DNA of 57,473 nt from Desulfobacterales bacterium (GTDB lineage Bacteria > Desulfobacterota > Desulfobacteria > Desulfobacterales > JAQWFD01), in the NCBI GenBank assembly GCA_028704555.1, contig JAQWFD010000025.1, positions 1 to 57,473 of the forward strand, given 5' to 3'. The notes under the pieces were generated by a model, which worked only from the letters and a program-made list of their open reading frames with translations, had not been told where the DNA came from and did not search any database. How positions within the stretch are numbered: the stretch's first letter is position 1; every line of letters begins with the position of its first letter. The translations under genes and the position numbers were made by a program. Below are positions 16,674-25,046 of the stretch, in pieces.

Positions 16674-17711
16674 TCATAACACCTTGCTTTGCAGGTAGAC
16701 CGGTGGTTCTGATTCAAAACAGTTTGACGGCTGATCGGGATTCCACCCCATTTCCATGAAAATCTGTCTGCAGTCGAAAACCGATTGACCTCTTCCCCTG
16801 GAGGTGTCGGCTTCACTGTCCCTGGGGTTTGAGCCCACTTCAGGGAAAAACAGATTGGCCCCGGCAAGCAGTGACGCGCTGTGAGGCTCCTGCGTGCAAT
16901 GGGCTCGACAGACATCGCCCATTACCAGCCGGCTGACCGCTACCATTTTTGCCATTTCCAGTTCGCTGATCATCCCGAAACGGGCCATGGGTGATCCGGC
17001 AAAATTAATACGGCGCATCACGCCGCTGTAGGTGGCCTGCCAGGTCCGTGCCAGCAGCATCAGCCCGACGATCTCCCCGATGGCATGCTCGGGGCCAACC
17101 GGTTCGATGCAGTTCATCCATTTGAGGCCGACATCCTTTATTGCACAAATGGTCTTGATCCGCTGGGTGACCTTAAACGGCGTATCTCTGCCTTCACCCA
17201 GCCGGACCGCATGATACGCGCCGACAAATCCGGCCGCCAGCAGCTGTTCGGCTTCCCGGTGATCGATATCCCGCGTGTTGGCGACCAGCGGGATCGCCGT
17301 TTCTGCCGAAAGCAGCCGGCCGATTTCCAGAAGACGCTCAAACGAATAGGTCCCGGTGGTCATGATATTCAGGGCATCGGCCCCGCAGCGTTCCGCGTCC
17401 CTGACCCATTCAAGAAGCTGTTCTTCTTCAAATTCGATGGTTTCGGTAAAAATCCCGGCTGCCTCCGTCAACGAACAGAACCGGCAGTTAAACGGACAGG
17501 GGGTTATATTGATGCCGATATGAAGATGGTTTTCAGCCTTCCCCTTGAATTGCTGCCGGGACATCCGGTTTGCGGTTTCCATCAATGCATAGGTCTCTTT
17601 TGAATGCAGCGCCAGATTCATCAGAATGGTTGCCTGCGTCCGGTCAATTCCTTCAAAATCTGCCCCCTGTTTAAGAATATCTGCCACCTTTGGTGAGATC
17701 TTCCAACTCAT
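16674..17711 (-). CDS. Radical SAM protein, biotin-synthase-like
   Basis: A 345-residue radical SAM enzyme. The cluster motif CPFNCRFC (C72, C76, C79) fits CxxxCxxC, and the order of blocks (NIMTTGTY, NTRDID, HAVRLGEGRDTPF, RINFAGSPM) resembles BioB/HydE-type barrels with an AdoMet-binding 4Fe-4S cluster. BioB-specific arginine and cysteine ligands for the second cluster are not obvious, so it should not be called biotin synthase. The ATG at 17711 has a strong AAAGGGAG ribosome-binding site; an upstream in-frame start at 17750 is less likely. It is the last gene of a minus-strand set and ends at the shared terminator. Just after its stop, another frame encodes CYDSCGSCGCGRKC, which may be a lost C-terminal extension. 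Confidence 0.8.
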   Translation of the reverse strand: MSWKISPKVADILKQGADFEGIDRTQATILMNLALHSKETYALMETANRMSRQQFKGKAENHLHIGINITPCPFNCRFCSLTEAAGIFTETIEFEEEQLLEWVRDAERCGADALNIMTTGTYSFERLLEIGRLLSAETAIPLVANTRDIDHREAEQLLAAGFVGAYHAVRLGEGRDTPFKVTQRIKTICAIKDVGLKWMNCIEPVGPEHAIGEIVGLMLLARTWQATYSGVMRRINFAGSPMARFGMISELEMAKMVAVSRLVMGDVCRAHCTQEPHSASLLAGANLFFPEVGSNPRDSEADTSRGRGQSVFDCRQIFMEMGWNPDQPSNCFESEPPVYLQSKVL

Positions 17712-17732
17712 GCAGTTGACTCCCTTTCTGTT

Positions 17733-17833
17733 AGCCCTGCGGGCGGACAAAAGAGCGCTATCGCTTTAGGACCACTTCGTTTGAGGTAAAAAATAAAAAG
17801 CAAAAAGCTTTAATCGTCCCTCAATCGCAGCGG
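17733..17833 (+). repeat. Dispersed repeat C, copy 1
   Basis: About 100 bp, starting GCCCTGCGGGCGG (a small hairpin), then AGCGCTATCG, CACTTCGTTTGAGG, an A-rich stretch with AAAAGCTTT, and a CCTCAA-type end. The same order of blocks recurs at 27935, 29568 and, reversed, at 45978. Confidence 0.75.
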
Positions 17834-17836
17834 CCC

Positions 17837-18469
17837 TCAAAACTGCGCGGCCATTTCTCTGGCCCTGGCAATGGCCTGCTCCCGTATGGTTCCGGCCATA
17901 TCGGCACCGCCGGCCAGCGTGGGCTCAATCACCAGTGTACGAATATCGGTAAATCCGATGAACTCGAAAATCATCTTCAGGTACCGGCTCTGAACATCAT
18001 ATGCTTCACTGCGGCTGCCCGGCGGATACTCTCCCCCCCGGGCGCATGCGAGAAAGATTGGCTTTCCGGTAACCAGCCCCCGGTAGCCCGCTTCCGGGGA
18101 AAAACTGAACGTATAGGTCGGCTGAATCAATACGTCCAGATAGTGTTTGAGACGATACGGAATCAAAAAATTCCACATGGGAACTGCCATGACATACTTA
18201 TCGGCGGATTTGAATTCATCGATAACGGCTTCGACGGCCTTCCACGCGCCCCGCTCTTGCGGCGTGTGGTCAAGTCCGTGCAAAATCGTGTACCTTGCCT
18301 TGACAGCCAGTCCGTCAAATAAGGGCAGATCTTTTTCAAAAACATTGATCTTCACAATTTCGCTTTCAGGATGAAAATTCCTGTAAGCACCGACAAACGC
18401 GTTGGCCACCGCCAGCGAATAGGATCTCTCCCCCCTCGGCGATGCCTGAATATAAAGCAGTCTGCTCAT
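17837..18469 (-). CDS. azoR: FMN-dependent NADH:quinone oxidoreductase / azoreductase
   Basis: A 210-residue flavodoxin-fold protein of the AzoR family, the typical length. It starts with LLYIQASPRGERSYSLAVANAFV, the FMN phosphate loop (QASPRGxRS), followed by MAVPMWNFLIPYRLKHYLDVL and LACARGGEY, both part of the FMN site. It reduces quinones and azo compounds with NAD(P)H in the cytoplasm, which is often linked to thiol or quinone stress. An excellent AAAGGAGG ribosome-binding site precedes the ATG. It lies between repeat arrays and is separated from glk by a GACTCACG array. Confidence 0.9.
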   Translation of the reverse strand: MSRLLYIQASPRGERSYSLAVANAFVGAYRNFHPESEIVKINVFEKDLPLFDGLAVKARYTILHGLDHTPQERGAWKAVEAVIDEFKSADKYVMAVPMWNFLIPYRLKHYLDVLIQPTYTFSFSPEAGYRGLVTGKPIFLACARGGEYPPGSRSEAYDVQSRYLKMIFEFIGFTDIRTLVIEPTLAGGADMAGTIREQAIARAREMAAQF

Positions 18470-18493
18470 GGTTTTCCTCCTTTGTCAGAAAAC

Positions 18494-18587
18494 AGTCGTC
18501 AGTCATGACTCTTGACTCACGACTCTCGACTCTCGACTCTCGACTCACGACTCACGACTCACGACTCACGACTGTTTTTCGACTCAC
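18494..18587. repeat. Heptamer array GACTCAC/GACTCTC
   Basis: At least ten near-perfect heptamers in tandem. The array overlaps the 3' end of the glucokinase gene: the last residues of that protein (CESKNSRES) and its stop codon come from the repeat. On the minus strand the unit reads GTGAGTC. Confidence 0.85.
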
Positions 18588-19593
18588 ACCCCTCCCCTAT
18601 CATATCCAGCGCGGCCCAGGCCGCCCCAATCAACGCAGCCCTTTCATTGAGGATAACGCCCACCGGTATCTGATCAAGATAGTCTTTGAACCGGCCCTTG
18701 TCAGTAAAGGCATCCATAAAGACACGGTCTCTCAATTTAAACAATACCTTGGGAGGAATCCCCCCTCCAAGATAGAGTCCCCGGGTTGTGGTGCCGGTCA
18801 GAGCCAGATTTCCCGCTGCCGCGCCGAATACGGAAACAAATACATCCAGTGTCTCCATGCACAGGGGTTCCTGACGATCTCTTGCCGCCTCCGTGATCGC
18901 CCGGGCCGGATCCATCGTCTCAAGCTGCCGCAAAAGCCATTCCGGCGCATGATAGCGCCCCGTATCCGTCAGCCATGAAAAAATATTGACCAGACCGGGG
19001 CCTGATACCACCCGCTCCAGACTGACATGCCCAAACCGTTGTTGAAGGTATTTGCTCAACCCGGCCTGCCTTTCATCCCGGGGAGAAAAATCAACATGCC
19101 CGCCTTCGGAAGCAACCGGGACGTACCGGCCATTGTCATGGATCAGAAGCGCCATACCCAGCCCTGTTCCGGGTGCAACGATCCCGATATTGCCCGGCAT
19201 CGCCCATCTTTTTCCTTTCAGCAGAACGACTTCCCGGTCTTCAAGCCGGGGCACGGCCAGCGCGGTGGCGGCCAGATCATTGATCAGGCGGACACGGCTC
19301 CATCCGAACCGGTCTTTTATGGATTGCTCGGACACCACCCACGGCAGATTCGTGGTTTTACACTGCCCATCCTTCACCGGTCCGGCAATGCCCATGCAGA
19401 CCGCCGATAGCGGCAGCGGGTGCTGTTCCATGAACCGGCGGATAATAGCTTCCAGGCCGGATGCCTCACGGGAAGGCCATGTTTCTATGGCATTTACCCG
19501 GAGACGACCGTCTTTTTTTTCAAACACGCCGATCACCGTTTTCGTTCCGCCGATATCACATGCCAGCACCATGGGGAATGGGTTTCCCACCAT
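18559..19593 (-). CDS. glk: Glucokinase, ROK/Glk type
   Basis: A 344-residue sugar kinase of the bacterial glucokinase (Glk) family: glucose + ATP give glucose-6-phosphate. Seen are the phosphate-1 motif DIGGTKT near residue 13, LINDLAATA, the PGTGLG loop, the EGGHVDFSP block and YLGGGIPPK. The ATG at 19593 has an AAAGGA site. It is the last gene of the pentose phosphate block in transcription order and feeds the glucose-6-P consumed by zwf and the isomerase domain. Its extreme C-terminus is repeat-encoded and probably not functional. Confidence 0.92.
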   Translation of the reverse strand: MVGNPFPMVLACDIGGTKTVIGVFEKKDGRLRVNAIETWPSREASGLEAIIRRFMEQHPLPLSAVCMGIAGPVKDGQCKTTNLPWVVSEQSIKDRFGWSRVRLINDLAATALAVPRLEDREVVLLKGKRWAMPGNIGIVAPGTGLGMALLIHDNGRYVPVASEGGHVDFSPRDERQAGLSKYLQQRFGHVSLERVVSGPGLVNIFSWLTDTGRYHAPEWLLRQLETMDPARAITEAARDRQEPLCMETLDVFVSVFGAAAGNLALTGTTTRGLYLGGGIPPKVLFKLRDRVFMDAFTDKGRFKDYLDQIPVGVILNERAALIGAAWAALDMIGEGCESKNSRES

Positions 19594-19640
19594 ATCAGAT
19601 TCCTTTCAGATGACCCGTAAGGGTTTAAATAAGCACAGTT

Positions 19641-20345
19641 TTACCGCTTGAGATGTCCGGGGCCGTTCACACCTCCGACAATCACTTCGGAGGCCAGATT
19701 CAGAAACAGGCCGTGCCCGACAATACCCGCCCGTTGATCCAGCATGGATGCCAGCTTGTCAGGACGAGAAATGGAGCCGAACCGGCAGTCCAGGATAACA
19801 TTGCCCTGATCCGTGAGCACCCTTTTGTCATCTGCCGTTTTTCTGATGGTAACCTGGGCCCCCAATTCGCTTTCTATAAATTCGGACTCGGGCTTCAGGG
19901 CGAACGGAATCACTTCAACAGGCAGCCGGCAATGGGTCCCCAGCTGCAGCGACAGCTTGGTTTCATCAACGATAATGACATTTCTCCGGCTGGCCTGCGC
20001 CAGAATCTTCTCACGGAGCAGCGCCCCGCCACCGCCTTTGATCAGATTCAGGTGGGGGTCCACCTCATCGGCGCCGTCAAGAACCATGTCGATGCGGGGA
20101 TGCCAATCCAGATCCGTCAACGGAATCCCGAACGATTCGGCAAGCTGCCCGGTCTGCATTGAACTGGCAATGCCCAGCACATCAGTCAGCCGGCCGGCCG
20201 TGATCCGATGGCCAATCAGTTCGAGAGCGAATCGTACCGTAGAGCCGCTTCCAAGACCGATAATCATCCCGGACCGGACAAATTCCACCGCATACTGAGC
20301 GGCCTGTTGTTTAAGCTGTCCCTGAGGATCAGCATTATCACGCAT
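19641..20345 (-). CDS. rpiA: Ribose-5-phosphate isomerase A
   Basis: A 234-residue RpiA: interconverts ribulose-5-P and ribose-5-P. Motifs GLGSGST (around 30-36), DGADEVD (with the catalytic Asp), KGGGGALLREK (catalytic Lys/Glu) and DETK are all present. The ATG has a GGGGGAAG ribosome-binding site. It is 47 bp upstream of glk and 66 bp downstream of the tal-pgi fusion, so all are probably co-transcribed. Confidence 0.95.
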   Translation of the reverse strand: MRDNADPQGQLKQQAAQYAVEFVRSGMIIGLGSGSTVRFALELIGHRITAGRLTDVLGIASSMQTGQLAESFGIPLTDLDWHPRIDMVLDGADEVDPHLNLIKGGGGALLREKILAQASRRNVIIVDETKLSLQLGTHCRLPVEVIPFALKPESEFIESELGAQVTIRKTADDKRVLTDQGNVILDCRFGSISRPDKLASMLDQRAGIVGHGLFLNLASEVIVGGVNGPGHLKR

Positions 20346-20411
20346 GGGCTTCCCCCTGTGTCAAGAGAACCGGTTATTGATTAACAGTTACTGGCCAGTG
20401 GCCATCCGCTA

Positions 20412-23240
20412 TCAGCCCATGGCTTTCTCAAGAGCCTTCAGCCCGTTGACGACATCTTTTCCGAGATGAAACCGGATCACGCGGCGGCCGGCATCGAGCA
20501 GGGCCTGCCGATCACCAAGCGCCTGGGCCATCTTGAGCATCCCGAAGCTGATCAAAGAGTACGTTTTGCCGGGCGTATCCGGCACCGGGAGGTCATCGGG
20601 CATGTCCGATGTGAGCTGAATAAACATGCCGTGGCCCCCATCTCCTTTGTGCAGCTGGCCGGTGGTATGCAGAAACCGGGGCCCGTAACCGACCGTGGTG
20701 GCCATGCGGTATTTGAGCTGAAGCCGTGTGCGAAAGTCCTGCAGGGCCCAATCGATTTCCGGTGTCGGCGTGAAAAAAGCCTGGATGGCGATATAGCTTC
20801 GCCCGGCGATATCATCCTTGCCGGCATCTGACCCGAACATGAACCGGTCAACAGCCTCGGACAGGGTCTCCGCCCATACATCGGCATACACCCGAACGCT
20901 GTTTTCCTGAACCGTCAGTGAAATTTCAGGCAGCTTGCCTTTCGCCTTATAATCGTCGACCATCTGCCGGGTCAGCACCCTGGCCGATTCCGCATTCGGC
21001 TGATTAAACGGATTGATTCCCAAAAGGCTGCCCGCCACGGCAATCGCCATTTCCCATCGGAAGATTTCCCCACCGATATCATAGATATCTTTCAGATTCA
21101 GCTGAATAACCGGATGTCCGAAGCGGACCAGTTCCTTTACTTCCGGGTCAAACCCGGCGTCCTTGTCCATCCGCATATACACAAACCACCGGTCACGGCT
21201 GTAGGTATCTGCAGGCGCGACCGCTTCCCGGTTGACCGGCAGAATCCCTTTGCCCTCCTTGCCGCTGCTTTCGGCAATCAGATGCTCCACCCAGTCACCG
21301 AAGGGCATGATGGACGGCGAGAAGATCAGGGTCAGTTTATCCCGTCCCGAACCGGCCAGGGTCCCCATGACGGCTCCCATCCATGCGCCCATATTGTCTC
21401 CGCCGACCGGACAGTTGCACCCCTCGCAGTTACCGGCCATGGTAGCCGCGCGATCCAGCAGGCGGTCCAAATCCATCCCGATCAACGCTGCCGGCACCAG
21501 GCCGGACAAAGACAGCGCCGAGTACCGGCCGCCGATATTGGGATCGTTCAGGAAAATCTTTCGAAAATGCAGTTCGGCTGCCGATTTTTCCAGTCCGCTT
21601 CCCGGGTCCGTGATGGCCACAAACTGCTTCCCTGCGGCCTTCTCGCCGACGCTCTCGGCAAGCCGGGTATAAAAATAGTTCATAAGGGAGAGGGTCTCGA
21701 CAGTGCCACCGGATTTGCTCGATACGATAAACAGGGTTTTATCCGGATCGATTCTGTGTTCACTGGCCAGAACAGCGCCTGGATCGGTTGAATCGAGCAC
21801 CACCAGATCCAGAAATCCCTTTTTTACCCCGAAAATGGCCCGAAACATCCCGGACGCAAGGCTGGAGCCCCCCATGCCCAGCAGCAGGACATGCGTAAAA
21901 CCATCGTCCAGGACCTCGCGGACAAACCGGGTAATGCCGGAAATGGCTGATGGCATAACGGCCGGGCGGTTCAGCCACCCCAGACGGTTTTTGATGGCAT
22001 CGGGATTTCCTTTCCACACCGTGGCATCACGGGTCCAGATCCGATTGACGAGAAAGGTGTCGCGGATGGCTGACAGGGCCTGATCCACCGCGATCTGATC
22101 CTTGCCCAGCCATGCCATGTATGATTTTTCACCCTTGCGCAACCTCCGATGTTTTTCCCGGATACTGTCGATCATGGCATTGAAGGGTCTGGCAAACAGC
22201 TCAACCCCTTCTTTCTGAAGCCGGCCGGTAACGGCATCCAGATCGATGCCCAGCTGTTCAAGCTGTTTCAGTTGCCTGCGCGCGTCATCCCTCCCCCGGA
22301 TGAGCGTTTCAGATACGGAGCCATGATCCAGAAAATTAAAGAGTGTGGCCGGGGCGATGGTATTGACCGTATCCGGTCCGATCAGTTCGTCCACATAAAG
22401 CGTATCCGGATACAACGGATTTTTGGTACCGGTACTTCCCCACAGCAGTCGCTGCACCCGGGCCCCTTTCTGCCGGAGGTGATCCCACCGCGGACCGCTG
22501 AAAAGCGCCCTGAATTCCGCATAGGCCACCCTGGCATTGGCAATGGCGATTTTGCCCTGCAGGTCCTTATTCCCGACCGCTTCCAGCTCCATATCCACGG
22601 CCGTATCCACCCGGCTGACAAAAAATGAGGCCACCGACGCCACCTGATCGACCCGTCGGCCGCCGGATACCGTGGGGCCTTCTGCCGCCAGCATCTCCAG
22701 CCCTTTCATGTAGGCATCCGCCACGGCTTTGTAATTATTCACGCTGAAGAGCAGCGTCACATTGACATTGACGCCCGATCCGATCAGATGGGTGATCGCA
22801 GCAATGCCCTCCGCAGTTGCCGGCACCTTGATCATGATATTGGGCCGGTGCAGCATTGAAAACAGCCGCCTGGCTTCCGAAACTGTTTTGACAGTATCAA
22901 AGGCCAGCGCCGGGCTGACCTCGATACTGACATACCCGTCCATGCCACCGGTTTTTTCGAATACCGGCAGGAAAAGGTCTGCCGCCATTTTAATATCCTT
23001 CAACGCCAGAATTTCATAAATTTCTTCGGCCTTTTTCGGGGTTCGGGCCAGTTCCCGGATATCCTCATCATAGTCGGCACTGCCGGCAATGGCTTTTTCA
23101 AAAATGGCCGGATTGGACGTCAGCCCGCAAAGCCCCTGATCGATCAGAGACGTCAATTCTCCTGAAGTGATAAAGGACCGGCGGATATAATCCACCCATA
23201 CCGACTGTCCCAACGCTGCCAGTTCATTCAGTTTTGTCAT
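20412..23240 (-). CDS. tal-pgi: Bifunctional transaldolase / glucose-6-phosphate isomerase
   Basis: A 942-residue fusion. The N-terminal 370 residues are a transaldolase of the TalAB-like class: GLTSNPAIFEKAI, then IMIKVPAT with the Schiff-base lysine, and NVNVTLLFSV. The remainder is a phosphoglucose isomerase: VLLLGMGGSSLASGMF, VVLDSTDPGAV, FIVSSKSGGTVETLS and a C-terminal sugar-isomerase part. The start at 23240 is chosen because AAGGGGG lies just upstream; a more distant in-frame start exists at 23264. Transaldolase moves a three-carbon unit between sedoheptulose-7-P/glyceraldehyde-3-P and erythrose-4-P/fructose-6-P, and the isomerase links fructose-6-P to glucose-6-P. Putting both on one chain joins the non-oxidative and oxidative arms around glucose-6-P. 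Confidence 0.93.
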   Translation of the reverse strand: MTKLNELAALGQSVWVDYIRRSFITSGELTSLIDQGLCGLTSNPAIFEKAIAGSADYDEDIRELARTPKKAEEIYEILALKDIKMAADLFLPVFEKTGGMDGYVSIEVSPALAFDTVKTVSEARRLFSMLHRPNIMIKVPATAEGIAAITHLIGSGVNVNVTLLFSVNNYKAVADAYMKGLEMLAAEGPTVSGGRRVDQVASVASFFVSRVDTAVDMELEAVGNKDLQGKIAIANARVAYAEFRALFSGPRWDHLRQKGARVQRLLWGSTGTKNPLYPDTLYVDELIGPDTVNTIAPATLFNFLDHGSVSETLIRGRDDARRQLKQLEQLGIDLDAVTGRLQKEGVELFARPFNAMIDSIREKHRRLRKGEKSYMAWLGKDQIAVDQALSAIRDTFLVNRIWTRDATVWKGNPDAIKNRLGWLNRPAVMPSAISGITRFVREVLDDGFTHVLLLGMGGSSLASGMFRAIFGVKKGFLDLVVLDSTDPGAVLASEHRIDPDKTLFIVSSKSGGTVETLSLMNYFYTRLAESVGEKAAGKQFVAITDPGSGLEKSAAELHFRKIFLNDPNIGGRYSALSLSGLVPAALIGMDLDRLLDRAATMAGNCEGCNCPVGGDNMGAWMGAVMGTLAGSGRDKLTLIFSPSIMPFGDWVEHLIAESSGKEGKGILPVNREAVAPADTYSRDRWFVYMRMDKDAGFDPEVKELVRFGHPVIQLNLKDIYDIGGEIFRWEMAIAVAGSLLGINPFNQPNAESARVLTRQMVDDYKAKGKLPEISLTVQENSVRVYADVWAETLSEAVDRFMFGSDAGKDDIAGRSYIAIQAFFTPTPEIDWALQDFRTRLQLKYRMATTVGYGPRFLHTTGQLHKGDGGHGMFIQLTSDMPDDLPVPDTPGKTYSLISFGMLKMAQALGDRQALLDAGRRVIRFHLGKDVVNGLKALEKAMG

Positions 23241-23339
23241 GATATCCCCCTTGGACCCTCTCAATATCGATCGTTTCGTAACAAGCCCATCATCTGATTC
23301 GCTATTTCTTCGGTCCGCTGCCCTCTGTGACCTCTGACC

Positions 23340-24101
23340 TCAAAACGCATCATGAGAAAGCACGGATGTAAGCCGTGATGCGGCTTCCGCATCCAGAATC
23401 CACAGAAGTTTTCCCCGGATGGGCTGAATTCTCTGCGCGGGGAACAAGAGGCCTTCTTCTTCAAACAGGGTCCGAACCAGTTTTGCCTTCTTTTTTCCGG
23501 AGATCATAAAGGCAATCTGTTTTGCACGGTTTAACACCGGAAAGGTCAACGTTAAACGCATCACATCCGGCGCGCCACCCCTGGCGGCAACCACCCACCG
23601 CTCGGTTTCATCCAGGGCCGCATCTTCCGGAAACAGCGAGGCAATATGGCCATCGATCCCGATCCCGAGAAAAATCAGATCAAAAACGGGAAATCCATCG
23701 GCATCCCTGGGCAAATGTTTCTCAAGCGCTTTCTGATAAAACAGGGCTGCCGCCGCCGGGTCCATATCCGCGGACATGGGATGAATGTTAGCTTCCGGAA
23801 TCGGAACCCGGTCCAGAAAATCGTTTCGGGCCGCTCCGCAGTTACTGGCCGGATCATCCAAAGGTACACATCGCTCATCGCCCCAGAAGATATGAATCTT
23901 CTTCCATTGCACTGCCGGGCCGAACGGCTTTTCGGACAAAAGGACATGCATCCTGCGGGGGGTCGACCCGCCAGACAGCGCCACATTAAACCGGCCATGG
24001 TCTTTGATATTGGCTTCGGCAGCATTGATAAATATCCTGGCAGCGGCATAGGCCATGGCGTCAGGATTTTTTTCTATGATCATGGAGGCTTTTGAAAACA
24101 T
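23340..24101 (-). CDS. pgl: 6-phosphogluconolactonase
   Basis: A 253-residue lactonase (SOL/DevB family) that opens 6-phosphogluconolactone to 6-phosphogluconate. Motifs: NVALSGGSTPRRMH (around 42-55), FWGDERCVPLDDPASN, and LGIGIDGHIASLFP, with the catalytic His. The stop codon touches a TGAGGTCAGAGG-type repeat, though the protein end looks normal. It lies between zwf and the isomerase fusion, matching its place in the pathway. Confidence 0.93.
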   Translation of the reverse strand: MFSKASMIIEKNPDAMAYAAARIFINAAEANIKDHGRFNVALSGGSTPRRMHVLLSEKPFGPAVQWKKIHIFWGDERCVPLDDPASNCGAARNDFLDRVPIPEANIHPMSADMDPAAAALFYQKALEKHLPRDADGFPVFDLIFLGIGIDGHIASLFPEDAALDETERWVVAARGGAPDVMRLTLTFPVLNRAKQIAFMISGKKKAKLVRTLFEEEGLLFPAQRIQPIRGKLLWILDAEAASRLTSVLSHDAF

Positions 24102-24117
24102 AAGGCGCTCTCTTGTG

Positions 24118-24335
24118 CTATGGGATACGGGTTCCTGCCACCATCCGGTTATCAGAGCCGGCAGCGCCCGTGAATGGTATTACAGGTATCCCCGGATACA
24201 GCCTTTCAATCCAGCCTTCTTTTCGTCTTCCGGCCCGCAGGGATTGACCGCACTGCGGACAGACGGCTATTTTCCGGGACCGGTTCAGGTATCGCAGACA
24301 CGAAGCGATAAGCGTGGCATGGGTTAAACCTCCGG
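24118..24335 (-). pseudogene. Possible frameshifted zinc-ribbon ORF between pgl and the VTT gene
   Basis: The 237-bp gap has a perfect ribosome-binding site (GGAGGT) and ATG reading MPRLSLRVCDT then stop, while the next frame carries on with NRSRKIAVCPQCGQSLRAG for another 50 codons to a stop at 24118. Two cysteine pairs would form a zinc-ribbon if the frames were joined. Either a decayed gene, a sequencing slip, or chance. Confidence 0.25.
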
Positions 24336-24338
24336 GGA

Positions 24339-25043
24339 CTATCGGCCACCAGCTTCTCCCTTGATCGTTTTGATAATTGTGGGGATAAAAAAAGAAAAAG
24401 CGAACAGGCCCAGCGAAAAAAACACTTTCAAGGAGAGCAGGTCCGCCCAGTTACCGGAGACCCAGACATCTTTCAGGGTACCGATGAAAAAGGTGAAAAC
24501 GAAGGTTCCCACCATAATACCCAGACCGGTGCCGAACATGTAATCCCTGAAGCGTACCCTGGTCAGCCCCATCCCGAAATTCATGGGCGTAAACGGAAAA
24601 TAGACCAGCCGCAGATACAGCACCGTGGCAAAGCCGTTTCGTTCAATGGCGTCATCATATTTTTTCAACCGGTCCCCGATCATTGATGCCGCAAAGTCCC
24701 TGCCCAGGGTCCGTCCGATCCAGAATGCGCCACCGGCGCCGGCCATGGCCCCCATCCATACATACACAAACCCCAGGTACGGACCGAAAATGGCAGCGCC
24801 CAGACCAGTCAGCAGGGTTCCGGGCAAAAACAGGCACACGCCGGCAGCGTACACCAGCATAAACACCACCGGCGCCCACAACCCGGCTCTGTCCAGAAAT
24901 TGTCCGAGGGCCTCGGGGGTCAGGTACCGGGTGACCGAAGTCAATCGGACCAGAGAAATGGCAGTGATGATAAACAGAATAAAAACCAGGGCCTTGAGAA
25001 CAGCTTTTTTCCCGGAGAATGAAGGCAACGGCGTCCCGGCCAC
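24339..25043 (-). CDS. TVP38/TMEM64-family (VTT/DedA-like) membrane protein
   Basis: A 234-residue polytopic membrane protein with the SNARE-associated/VTT domain: FLPGTLLTGLGAAIFGP (around 72-88), GAFWIGRTLGRDFA and the FTPMNFGMGLTRVRFRDYMFGTGLG block near 150-175. Five to six hydrophobic segments are visible. VTT proteins act in membrane lipid handling (scramblase or flippase-like roles for DedA relatives), but the specific job is unknown. It sits inside the pentose phosphate block, 3 bp from the zwf stop. In other bacteria this family often neighbours mercuric-reductase-like flavoproteins; one is two genes upstream here. Confidence 0.85.
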   Translation of the reverse strand: MAGTPLPSFSGKKAVLKALVFILFIITAISLVRLTSVTRYLTPEALGQFLDRAGLWAPVVFMLVYAAGVCLFLPGTLLTGLGAAIFGPYLGFVYVWMGAMAGAGGAFWIGRTLGRDFAASMIGDRLKKYDDAIERNGFATVLYLRLVYFPFTPMNFGMGLTRVRFRDYMFGTGLGIMVGTFVFTFFIGTLKDVWVSGNWADLLSLKVFFSLGLFAFSFFIPTIIKTIKGEAGGR

Positions 25044-25046
25044 GTC

